DNA of 10,482 nt. It comes from Accumulibacter sp964428215. GTDB taxonomy: Bacteria; Pseudomonadota; Gammaproteobacteria; Burkholderiales; Rhodocyclaceae. Below are positions 1-7,144 of this stretch, one piece after another. Location: NCBI GenBank assembly GCA_964428215.1, contig CAYRXO010000129.1, positions 1-10,482 of the forward strand, read 5' to 3'. The translations under genes were made by a program, and so were the position numbers. Below the pieces are notes generated by a model, which was not told where the DNA came from, did no database searches, and saw only the letters and a program-made list of their open reading frames with translations. Numbering within the stretch: position 1 is the stretch's first letter; each line of letters begins with the position of its first letter.

Positions 1-1
1 G

Positions 2-202
2 GCAATCGAGCGCAGTGTAGCAAAAAACACTCATTATTATGTTAGCGCTTATGCCACCTTGGGACAGGACCCGCCTGCCGGGGCGGTGTTGCTCAGCGAC
101 GGCTACGCCGACTATGCCCGTCAGGCACAGACCTGCGGCTTGACCCGCGCGCAATGCCGGGCCCGCACGCGGCGCAAGTTCTTCGACGCCCAGGCGATCG
201 AA
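2..202 (+). pseudogene. IS66-family transposase remnant (TnpC-like, catalytic-domain fragment)
   Basis: The frame open from base 2 encodes a stretch resembling the IS66 transposase core. The block LLSDGYADYARQAQTCGLTR is followed by AQCRARTRRKFFDAQAIE. In IS66 transposases this region reads like 'LQTDGYAAY...GLTHAGCWAHARRKFFEAQ', and the Asp of the SDGY block matches a DDE catalytic Asp. The usual CWAH has become CRAR, and similarity stops after about base 202, where the frame runs on into sequence antisense to the end of der. No in-frame downstream transposase and no terminal inverted repeat are visible. It is therefore a fragment, cut on the left by the window edge and degraded on the right. 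The first 50 bases are noticeably AT-rich and only weakly transposase-like. It is convergent with der; bases 203-263 between them hold nothing recognisable. Assignment rests on motif memory only. Confidence 0.6.
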
Positions 203-263
203 CGGACAGGCAGGTCGCCACGCAGCGTGCTACGCCGCACAATCATCGCGTCAGCGTTTCGTT

Positions 264-1784
264 TCACGCCTTTCCTTGCCGCGAGCGGGCCAGCGCCTTG
301 GGGCGCAAACCGCTTTTGGGGCGCACCGCAGTGCCTGACTTGAGCGTCTGCGCTGCGTTCTTCCGCGGCTCGCCAGCTGCCTTTTTGCTGTTGCCGTCCC
401 GGACTGGAACCGGCTGGGCGCTTTGCGCCGCCTTCGCCTTGCGGCGGTTCTGTTTCGGCGGCTTTTTGTCGGCAAAGGGATTTTCCGTGACGTTGTACTG
501 GATGCGCAGCGGGGTACCTTGCAGTTTGAAAACTTCACGAAAGGTGTGTTCGAGATAACGGCGGTACGCTTCCGGAAGCTTGTCGAGCGCGTTGCCGTGA
601 ATGACGATCAGCGGCGGATTGCGCCCGCCTTGATGCGCATAGCGCAATTTTGGCCGGAACAGGCCGGCGCGCGGCGGCGCCTGTCTGGCGACGGCATCGC
701 TCAGCGTGCGGGTCAGTTGCGGCGTCGGCAGATGGCTGGTCGCCGCCTTGAAAGCGGCATCGACCGAGCGGAACAAGGCTTCCAGTCCCTGTCCGCGTAA
801 TGCCGAGACATAGTGAAAACGCGCGAAATCAACGAATGACAACTGTACTTCGAGCGCCTCCTTGATTTGGCTACGCAGGTAGCGGTCGAGACCGTCCCAC
901 TTGTTGACCGCTACCACCAGCGCCCGACCCGTCTCGCGGACGAAGCCGGCAATGTGCGCATCCTGGTCGCTGATATCCTGGCGTGCGTCGAGGACAAGAA
1001 TCACGACCTGCGCTTCCTCGACGGCCTGCAACGTCTTGATTACCGAGAATTTTTCGATCGCTTCGGAAACCTTGCCACGCCGCCGCAGACCGGCTGTGTC
1101 GATCAGCGTGTATTGCCGGCCAGCGCGTTCGAAATCGACATGGATGGCATCGCGGGTCGTACCGGGCTGGTCGAAAGCAATCACCCGCTCTTCACCGAGC
1201 AAAGCGTTGATCATCGTGCTCTTGCCGACATTCGGGCGGCCGACAATCGCCACCTTGATCACCTCGGATGACGATTCGTCCTCGCCCGCCTCGGGAAAAG
1301 GCTGCAATACCTGTTCGATCAGCGCCGCGACGCCTTCCCCATGCGCCGCCGAAATAGCCAACGGTTCACCGAGGCCAAGCGCATGAAAGTCGGCGCTGAC
1401 GACGCCCGGCCGCAGGCCTTCGGCCTTGTTGACCGCTACCAGCACCGGCCGTCCGGCCCGGCGTAAACGCTGAGCGATCTCGTGGTCGAGCGGCGTGATG
1501 CCCGTCCGGCCATCGACCAGGAAGAGCACCGCATCGGCTTCGTCGATCGCCTGTTCGGTCTGCAAAGCCATGCGCTGCATGATCCCGTCAGTGGCCAGCG
1601 GTTCAAAACCGCCGGTATCGATCACCAGATAGGGTTTGCTGCCGAGTCGTCCCTGGCCGTAGTGCCGGTCACGCGTCAGCCCCGGCAGATCGGCAACCAG
1701 GGCGTCGCGACTGCGGGTCAGCCGGTTGAAAAGCGTCGATTTGCCGACATTCGGCCGACCGACCAGCACGATGCTCGGCTTCAT
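264..1784 (-). CDS. der: Ribosome-assembly GTPase Der (EngA), double G-domain
   Basis: Essential GTPase that helps 50S ribosomal subunit maturation in the cytoplasm. It has two consecutive G domains followed by a KH-like domain. Domain 1 shows GRPNVGKS (residues 9-16), DTGG (56-59) and NKAE (119-122, the Glu variant of NKxD that Der domain 1 often carries). Domain 2 shows GRPNVGKS (182-189), DTAG (229-232), NKWD (294-297) and SAL (327-329). The KH-like domain spans roughly 355-435 and ends at the conserved NPFA. The protein is 506 aa against 490 in E. coli. Residues 439-506 are a low-complexity tail rich in Lys, Arg and Ala, without the usual ending. The ATG overlaps the bamB stop as ATGA, with GAGGAG just upstream, so it is translationally coupled. 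It is the last gene of the operon, with no clear terminator behind it. An IS66 fragment follows. Confidence 0.97.
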   Translation of the reverse strand: MKPSIVLVGRPNVGKSTLFNRLTRSRDALVADLPGLTRDRHYGQGRLGSKPYLVIDTGGFEPLATDGIMQRMALQTEQAIDEADAVLFLVDGRTGITPLDHEIAQRLRRAGRPVLVAVNKAEGLRPGVVSADFHALGLGEPLAISAAHGEGVAALIEQVLQPFPEAGEDESSSEVIKVAIVGRPNVGKSTMINALLGEERVIAFDQPGTTRDAIHVDFERAGRQYTLIDTAGLRRRGKVSEAIEKFSVIKTLQAVEEAQVVILVLDARQDISDQDAHIAGFVRETGRALVVAVNKWDGLDRYLRSQIKEALEVQLSFVDFARFHYVSALRGQGLEALFRSVDAAFKAATSHLPTPQLTRTLSDAVARQAPPRAGLFRPKLRYAHQGGRNPPLIVIHGNALDKLPEAYRRYLEHTFREVFKLQGTPLRIQYNVTENPFADKKPPKQNRRKAKAAQSAQPVPVRDGNSKKAAGEPRKNAAQTLKSGTAVRPKSGLRPKALARSRQGKA

Positions 1785-2923
1785 GGCTCCTCGATCGCCA
1801 GGACACGGCCTCCTCTGGTCTGCATGACCAGATGATCACCCTGACGTTGCAAGGGTGCGACCACCGCGGTACCGTCCGTCGCCAGGCGGGCAGCAAACGA
1901 GCCGTCTTCGGGACGCAGAAAATGCACATAGCCTTGCAGATCGGCAACCGCCAGCCGCCTGTTGACGCTCAATGGCGCCGTGAGCTGGCGCAGGAACAGT
2001 TTGTCCTGCTTCCAGACACTCGCCCCGCTGTGCTTATCGAGCGCATGCAGCGCGCCTTTATCGTCACTGACGAAAACATGCCGGCTGTCGATCGCCAAAC
2101 CCGCGGCGCTGGAGATCTCGCGCGCCCAGATCAGGCTGCCGGAACCGAGGTCGAAACAGGCGACCCGTCCCTGATAGGCGGCGACGCAGACGGTGCGCCC
2201 ATCGATGACCGGCAGACTGCTGATATCAGCGACGCGGTCGAGTTCAGTGGCGCCTTTTGGCAGAGCGACCGTACCTTCCCACAACGGCGCGCCGTTGTGG
2301 ATGCCGAGCGCAATCAGTTTGCCGCCGGGAAAGCCGGCAAAGACATATTTGTCGATGACCAGCGGCGACGCCGTGGTGCGCAAGGACAAGGGCGGCGTCG
2401 GCCGTTGATAAATCCATTTGCGCTGTCCTTCGAAAGCATCGTAGGCCGCCAGACGATGATCGCCGCTGCGCACGATGACCACACCCGGCGCGACGGCGGG
2501 TGGAGCGATGATTTCGCTGCTCGCTTTCGCTTTCCAGCGTAATTGCCCATCGGCGCTGGCATAGGCCAGCAGGTCGCCTTTGGCGGTGCCGACGACGACC
2601 AGGCTCGAGTCGGCGCCGACGCCGCCGGCCAGCGATTGACCGGCGTTGATTTTCCAGACCGTCTGCCCGTCGTCGATGCGCATCAGTGTCCCGTCACGCG
2701 CCGCGGCATATACCGACGACCCGACGACGGCCGGCGTGAAGCTGGCGCCATCGCTTTTGCCAACCTGACTTTGCCAGAGCACGTGTGGCGCACTGCTCGA
2801 TTCGATCGGGGTCAATTCAGCGATTTTCGGCCCGCTAGTCGAGAATGGGTTCAGCGCGTCGAGCGTCGAACAGGCCGACAACAGGAGCGTCAGAACGGCG
2901 GTGGAGTAGGCCTGCCGGATCAC
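1781..2923 (-). CDS. bamB: Outer-membrane protein assembly lipoprotein BamB
   Basis: Lipoprotein of the BAM complex that, with BamA, helps insert beta-barrel proteins into the outer membrane. A signal peptide ends in the lipobox LSAC with Cys18 as the acylated residue. The next residue is Ser rather than Asp, which suits export to the outer membrane. The mature part is a PQQ-type beta-propeller: short repeats of the form G-x-x-x-W recur with Trp at 90, 130, 170, 215, 266 and 304, each preceded by a 'L-A-Y/L-D' type strand. Length is 380 aa, close to the family norm (392 in E. coli). The start is GTG, overlapping the yfgM stop as GTGA, with GGGAG seven bases upstream. The stop overlaps the der ATG. 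The yfgM-bamB-der order is the standard one and supports BamB over other PQQ-repeat proteins. Confidence 0.95.
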   Translation of the reverse strand: MIRQAYSTAVLTLLLSACSTLDALNPFSTSGPKIAELTPIESSSAPHVLWQSQVGKSDGASFTPAVVGSSVYAAARDGTLMRIDDGQTVWKINAGQSLAGGVGADSSLVVVGTAKGDLLAYASADGQLRWKAKASSEIIAPPAVAPGVVIVRSGDHRLAAYDAFEGQRKWIYQRPTPPLSLRTTASPLVIDKYVFAGFPGGKLIALGIHNGAPLWEGTVALPKGATELDRVADISSLPVIDGRTVCVAAYQGRVACFDLGSGSLIWAREISSAAGLAIDSRHVFVSDDKGALHALDKHSGASVWKQDKLFLRQLTAPLSVNRRLAVADLQGYVHFLRPEDGSFAARLATDGTAVVAPLQRQGDHLVMQTRGGRVLAIEEP

Positions 2924-3603
2924 TGCCCTTCTCCCAGCGAGTCGAGTTTGAGTTGCAGCAACTCGCGATAAGCCGCGTTAGCTTGTGCCGCTTGCAAGGA
3001 GTCTTTTTCGCCGAGCGACTTCTCCGCTTCGACCAGTTTATCGAGTGCCGACTGATAGGCAGCCCGGGCGTCGGACTTTTTCCCCTGTGCGGCTAAAACG
3101 TCGCCGCGTCCATCAGCGAAACGGACAGCGAAAGCAGCACTGCCCGGCGTCGCCAGCTGTTGCAGGGCTTCGTCGTAGGCTTTTTCATCGATCAGCAAGG
3201 TCGCCAGCCGCAAGCGCGCCAGATCGCGGATTTCGTCGCGACCATGTTCGGCAACCCAGGTCAGTTGCAGCTTGGCCGTCTTGGCATCGCCAGCATCATG
3301 GAAAACTTTCGCCGCGCTCAGCGCCGCCAACGGTGCCAGTCCCGTGCCGGGAAACTTTTCGATCATTTCACCGCTGGCCGCTTTGACCCGCTGCATGTCT
3401 TTGTCCTGAATGGCCTTTTGTAATACGCCATAGATTGCCGACGCCTGCGCCGCCTGGTTGCGCTGGTACCAGTTCCAGCCTTGCCAAGCCAGTACCGCTA
3501 GCGAGGCAGCGGTCAGCAGCCCGAGGAACAGATTGCCGTATTGTTTCCACCAGGCTTTCAGCTCGGCAATCTGTTCCTGTTCTTCGAGGTCGTAGGTGGC
3601 CAT
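2920..3603 (-). CDS. yfgM: YfgM-type TPR ancillary SecYEG translocon subunit
   Basis: Single-pass inner-membrane protein with a periplasmic TPR-like domain. In E. coli YfgM associates with SecYEG and the chaperone PpiD and links envelope protein export to stress control. Here the N-terminus begins with the family-typical acidic start (ATYDLEEQEQ) and a Trp-rich amphipathic stretch. One transmembrane helix follows at about residues 24-46 (NLFLGLLTAASLAVLAWQGW). The rest is alpha-helical, with degenerate TPR repeats over about 50-220. Length is 227 aa (206 in E. coli). The ATG overlaps the hisS stop by one base (TAATG), with AGGA about nine bases upstream. The stop overlaps the bamB GTG. The hisS-yfgM-bamB context agrees. 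The role is taken from the E. coli homologue. Confidence 0.92.
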   Translation of the reverse strand: MATYDLEEQEQIAELKAWWKQYGNLFLGLLTAASLAVLAWQGWNWYQRNQAAQASAIYGVLQKAIQDKDMQRVKAASGEMIEKFPGTGLAPLAALSAAKVFHDAGDAKTAKLQLTWVAEHGRDEIRDLARLRLATLLIDEKAYDEALQQLATPGSAAFAVRFADGRGDVLAAQGKKSDARAAYQSALDKLVEAEKSLGEKDSLQAAQANAAYRELLQLKLDSLGEGQ

Positions 3604-4922
3604 TATTCGTCGTCCTGTTTGAAAAGATAGTCGGTAATTGCCTCGGCCAGCCGGTCGACGGCCACCCGGCGCTGACTGCTCTGGCGATCGCCGGCGTCAT
3701 TTGCCGCCGCGGGTTCACTGCGCAAGGGTTTGAGAGAAGCTTCGCCGAGCGCGGCTTCATCGTCGCCGATAATCACCGCCAGCGGCGCGCCGCTGGCGTC
3801 GGCCTTTTTCATCTGTGTTTTGAAGTTGCCACCCCCGCAGTGAAACAGCACATCGATGCCATTGTCGCGCAGATTTTCGGCAACGCGTACCGCCAATCGG
3901 CTGGCAGCCTCGCCCTGGTGCACCAAATAGACATCGACCGGCAATGCCTGCACTTCGCCGACAGCGTCTCGCAACAAGGCCACCAGACGTTCGACACCCA
4001 TGGCGAAACCACAAGCGGCCAGCGGTTTGCCACCCAACTGCTGCAGCAGGCCATCGTAGCGTCCGCCGGCACAGACGGTGCCCTGCGCCCCCAGGCGGTC
4101 GCTGACCCATTCGAAAACGGTCAGATTGTAATAGTCGAGACCGCGCACCAGGCGTGGATCGAGGATGAAAGGCACACCGCTATCGCACAGCACCTGCTGG
4201 ACGCCGGCAAAGTGGGTCAGCGACTCCTCGCCTAGATGATCAATGAGACGCGGCGCCGCGTCGATCAGCGCTTGCAGCGCCGGATTTTTCGAGTCCAGGA
4301 TGCGCAAGGGATTGCTGTACAAGCGGCGCTCGGCGTCTTCATCGAGTTGCTGGCGATGCTGTTCGAAGTAAGCAATCAGTTCTGCACGGTGTCGTGCCCG
4401 CTCGGCCGGTTGCCCGAGGGTATTCAGATGCAAGGTGATGCCTTCGAGCCCGAGATCGTTCCATAGGCGAGCGCCCATCAGGATCTGTTCGGCATCGACA
4501 TCCGGACCGCTCAGACCGAAGGCCTCGACACCAACCTGATGAAATTGGCGATAGCGCCCCTTCTGCGGCCGCTCGTGCCGGAACATCGGTCCGAAGTAAT
4601 ACAGTCGCTGGGCGTTCTGCGCCGCCAGATTGTGTTGGATCAGCGCGCGCGCGCAGCCAGCCGTGCCTTCGGGTCGCAGCGTTAGTGCTTCTCCGTTCAG
4701 GCTGTCGATGAAGGAATACATTTCCTTTTCGACGATGTCGGTGGCTTCGCCGATGGCGCGTTTGAACAGCGGTGTCGGCTCGACGATCGGCAGTCGCAAG
4801 GGCCGATAGCCGTAGCTTTTCAGCCAGCGGCGGATCGTTTCCTCGAAAAGATCCCAAAATTCGGCCTCGTCGGGGAGGATGTCGTTCATCCCGCGCACCG
4901 ACTGGATTTTCGGCAAACTCAT
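3603..4922 (-). CDS. hisS: Histidyl-tRNA synthetase
   Basis: Class II aminoacyl-tRNA synthetase that charges tRNA-His with histidine, cytoplasmic. Visible signatures are the class II motif 1 region around LPIVEPTPLF (44-53), the ATP-site TLRPEGTAG (81-89), motif 2 FRHERPQKGRYRQFHQVG (114-131), the histidine-specific LVRGLDYYN (258-266) and motif 3 GFAMGVERL (305-313). The C-terminal anticodon-binding domain begins near residue 327. Length is 439 aa (424 in E. coli). Part of the extra length is a polar Ala/Asp/Ser segment at about 402-417 (EPAAANDAGDRQSS) inside the anticodon-binding domain. The ATG overlaps the ispG stop as ATGA. Only a weak AGAAAG lies upstream, so translation probably depends on coupling to ispG. 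IspG upstream and YfgM downstream are the usual neighbours. Confidence 0.98.
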   Translation of the reverse strand: MSLPKIQSVRGMNDILPDEAEFWDLFEETIRRWLKSYGYRPLRLPIVEPTPLFKRAIGEATDIVEKEMYSFIDSLNGEALTLRPEGTAGCARALIQHNLAAQNAQRLYYFGPMFRHERPQKGRYRQFHQVGVEAFGLSGPDVDAEQILMGARLWNDLGLEGITLHLNTLGQPAERARHRAELIAYFEQHRQQLDEDAERRLYSNPLRILDSKNPALQALIDAAPRLIDHLGEESLTHFAGVQQVLCDSGVPFILDPRLVRGLDYYNLTVFEWVSDRLGAQGTVCAGGRYDGLLQQLGGKPLAACGFAMGVERLVALLRDAVGEVQALPVDVYLVHQGEAASRLAVRVAENLRDNGIDVLFHCGGGNFKTQMKKADASGAPLAVIIGDDEAALGEASLKPLRSEPAAANDAGDRQSSQRRVAVDRLAEAITDYLFKQDDE

Positions 4923-6154
4923 GATGCGGCAAACTTTCTGCGATAGGTGCGCGCCACGTAGGCGTCGACGATGGCGATGAATTCTGCGGCGATGCCTTCG
5001 CCGCGCAGGGTGACGGTCTTGGCACCGTCGATGAACACCGGTGCCGCCGGCGCTTCACCGGTGCCCGGCAGGCTGATGCCGATGTTGGCATGCTTGCTTT
5101 CGCCGGGACCGTTGACCACGCAGCCCATCACCGCCAGGGTCAGATTTTCGACGCCGTCGTATTCCTCCCGCCAGCGCGGCATCTGCGTACGCACGTGTTT
5201 TTCGATACTCTGTGCCAATTCCTGAAAGAAGGTGCTGGTCGTCCGACCACAACCGGGACAGGCGATGACCATCGGCATGAAAGCGCGCAAGCCCATTGTT
5301 TGCAGCATCTGCTGCGCGACGAGCACTTCCTGCGTGCGCGAGCCGTCCGGCTCGGGAGTCAGCGAAACGCGGATGGTATCGCCGATTCCCTCCTGCAACA
5401 GCACGGCCATCGCCGCCGTCGACGCGACGATGCCCTTCGACCCCATGCCGGCTTCGGTCAACCCGAGATGTAAAGGATAGTCGCAACGCTGTGACAGCTC
5501 ACGATAAATGGCGATCAGATCCTGAACGGCGGACACTTTGCACGACAGGATGATCCGGTCGCCCGGCAGACCGCATTCCTCGGCACGCAGCGCCGATTCG
5601 ATGGCCGAAGTGACCATCGCTTCGCGCATCACGCGCACGGCATCCCACGGTTCGGCGCGGCGCGCGTTCTCGTCCATGATTCGCGCCAGCAGGTCCTGGT
5701 CGAGGCTGCCCCAATTGACACCGATGCGCACCGGTTTTTCATGGCGACAGGCGATGTCGATCAGCTGGGCGAATTGTTCGTCGCGCTTCCTGCCGTAACC
5801 GACGTTGCCCGGATTGATGCGGTATTTGGCGAGCGCCGCGGCGCATGCGGGATGCTCTTGCAGCAGCCGATGGCCGTTGTAATGGAAATCGCCGATCAAC
5901 GGCACATCCACCTGCATGCGCTGCAGCTGATCGATGATCGCCGGTACGGCCGCCGCCGCTTCCGGCGTATTGACCGTGATGCGCACCAGTTCGGAACCGG
6001 CCCGCGCCAGATCGGCGCACTGAATCGCCGTGCGGATGACGTCCGCCGTATCGGTATTGGTCATCGACTGGACGCGCACCGGTGCATCGCCGCCGATGTG
6101 CAGATCAGCGATGCGGACTGACCGGGTTGGCCGGCGTCGCATTCCTTCAGGCAT
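4919..6154 (-). CDS. ispG: (E)-4-hydroxy-3-methylbut-2-enyl-diphosphate synthase (flavodoxin) IspG/GcpE
   Basis: Iron-sulfur enzyme of the MEP (non-mevalonate) isoprenoid pathway. It reductively opens 2-C-methyl-D-erythritol 2,4-cyclodiphosphate to HMBPP. The N-terminal TIM-barrel domain starts at about residue 11 with the conserved VRVQSMTNTDTADV. The C-terminal domain carries the [4Fe-4S] ligands Cys299 and Cys302 (ACPGCGRTTS), Cys345 (MGCVVNGPGE) and, as fourth ligand, Glu352. The 411-aa length and the longer spacing between the second and third Cys are typical of the betaproteobacterial form (E. coli has 372 aa). The ATG at 6154 is chosen because GGGAGG lies six to seven bases upstream. 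A later Met5 has no usable spacing to any ribosome site. The stop overlaps hisS. The 39-bp gap before it is the largest inside the operon and holds a hairpin, listed separately. Confidence 0.98.
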   Translation of the reverse strand: MPEGMRRRPTRSVRIADLHIGGDAPVRVQSMTNTDTADVIRTAIQCADLARAGSELVRITVNTPEAAAAVPAIIDQLQRMQVDVPLIGDFHYNGHRLLQEHPACAAALAKYRINPGNVGYGRKRDEQFAQLIDIACRHEKPVRIGVNWGSLDQDLLARIMDENARRAEPWDAVRVMREAMVTSAIESALRAEECGLPGDRIILSCKVSAVQDLIAIYRELSQRCDYPLHLGLTEAGMGSKGIVASTAAMAVLLQEGIGDTIRVSLTPEPDGSRTQEVLVAQQMLQTMGLRAFMPMVIACPGCGRTTSTFFQELAQSIEKHVRTQMPRWREEYDGVENLTLAVMGCVVNGPGESKHANIGISLPGTGEAPAAPVFIDGAKTVTLRGEGIAAEFIAIVDAYVARTYRRKFAAS

Positions 6155-6155
6155 G

Positions 6156-6180
6156 CCCGACCTCCCGCTCCGGGGTCGGG
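6156..6180 (-). promoter_or_regulatory. Inverted repeat occluding the ispG ribosome-binding site
   Basis: In the 39-bp rodZ-ispG gap, reading the minus strand, CCCGACC (6180-6174) is followed by an 11-base spacer and the exact complement GGTCGGG (6162-6156), two bases before the ispG ATG. The spacer can add three inner pairs (CCG 6173-6171 with CGG 6167-6165) closed by a GAG loop, leaving an AG bulge. The Shine-Dalgarno GGGAGG (6166-6161) would then be almost wholly inside the stem or its bulge. No U-run follows, so this is not an intrinsic terminator. The pairing is seen directly. A role in translational control is inferred. Confidence 0.55.
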
Positions 6181-6193
6181 TTCAGCCAGCCGC

Positions 6194-7144
6194 TCATTGC
6201 ACGCTCAGGCGTGCCACGCCTTTGCTGATCGGTGTCAATTCGACCGGACGCCCCTGATACTCCAGTTTCACTTCGGTTGCATTGCCGACGACCAGGGCGA
6301 AAGGCGGCTGACCATTGATTTCGCGCTGGCCACCGCCGGCGCACAACTCGTTGAGCAGCAGCTTGCCGCTGGCATCGCGCACCTCGACCCAGGCATCCTT
6401 GGCGAAGGTGAATTTGAGGCCAGCAACAGCCGGAGCAGGTGTGGGCAGCGCCACGGGTTCGGCTGGAGCAGGCGTCGCTGCGGGAGTCGAATCGGCCAGC
6501 ACGACGGCATTTGGCGCAGTCACAGCGGTGACGGCCTCATTGACCGTCGCTGATAGAGGCTTGGTGGCGCTGCTGGCCGGCGTTGGTAGCGTTTCATTCG
6601 CCGTTACCGCCGGTGGTGGCAGGCTGACATGGCGATTCCCGCCTAAAGCACCCAGTCTGGATTGCCAGAAATCGGCCGGGACAAAGAAATAGGCCAGCCC
6701 GGCCAGCGCCAGCATCAGCAAGCCACCCCAGACAGCCAGCCAGTCGCGCCGTTGCGCCCGCCGGCTGTGATGCGGCAAGGTGGCACTGGTCCCGGCAGAA
6801 ACATCGAGTTGCAACGTTCTTTCCAGATGCGCGGCATCGAGCGCGCGCATCAGGGGTTCGAAATCGAGATTGAGCAGCCGGGCATAATTACGCACGAAAC
6901 CACGAATCATCGTGTTGCCCGGCAAGGCATCCCAGTTTTCCGCCTCGAGGGCATCGACTTGTTTCGGACCGAGTTTCAGCGCCTGCGCGGCGTCGGCAAC
7001 GCTCATGTTGCGCGCCTCGCGCGCCATGCGCAATCGCGAACCGACGGCCGTCGGGGATATCTCGCCAACACCCGTGGGAACGGCAGACAACACGCTGACC
7101 GGAACAACCGGTGCCACTACAGGTGACAAGGAGGGTTTACTCAT
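6194..7144 (-). CDS. rodZ: Cytoskeleton/cell-shape protein RodZ (HTH + TM + DUF4115)
   Basis: Bitopic membrane protein that in E. coli binds MreB and helps keep rod shape. Order of parts: a Pro/Val-rich N-terminal extension (1-32), a cytoplasmic helix-turn-helix domain (about 33-105, with GSRLRMAREARNMSVADAA and the conserved GNTMIRGFVRNYARLL), a basic stretch (128-133), one transmembrane helix (about 136-155), a Pro/Ala/Thr-rich periplasmic linker (about 175-242) and a C-terminal beta domain of the DUF4115 type (243-316, AWVEVRDASGKLL...GQPPFALVVGNA). Length is 316 aa (337 in E. coli). The ATG overlaps the pilW stop as ATGA, with AAAGG nine bases upstream, so the N-terminal extension is likely real. 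The pilW-rodZ-ispG order is standard. Confidence 0.93.
   Translation of the reverse strand: MSKPSLSPVVAPVVPVSVLSAVPTGVGEISPTAVGSRLRMAREARNMSVADAAQALKLGPKQVDALEAENWDALPGNTMIRGFVRNYARLLNLDFEPLMRALDAAHLERTLQLDVSAGTSATLPHHSRRAQRRDWLAVWGGLLMLALAGLAYFFVPADFWQSRLGALGGNRHVSLPPPAVTANETLPTPASSATKPLSATVNEAVTAVTAPNAVVLADSTPAATPAPAEPVALPTPAPAVAGLKFTFAKDAWVEVRDASGKLLLNELCAGGGQREINGQPPFALVVGNATEVKLEYQGRPVELTPISKGVARLSVQ

Noticed and set aside
219..235. Small palindromes CACGC-A-GCGTG and GCGT-GCT-ACGC behind der as a terminator
   Set aside because: The first has a one-base loop and the second only a four-pair stem. No T-run follows on the minus strand.
1420..1432. NKAE instead of NKxD in the first G domain of Der as a possible defect
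   Set aside because: Glu at this position is common in the first GTPase domain of Der proteins, including characterised ones, so it is not a sign of inactivation.
3435..4235. Plus-strand open frame of 266 codons opposite yfgM/hisS
   Set aside because: Antisense shadow. Composition mirrors the hisS codons and there is no family resemblance.
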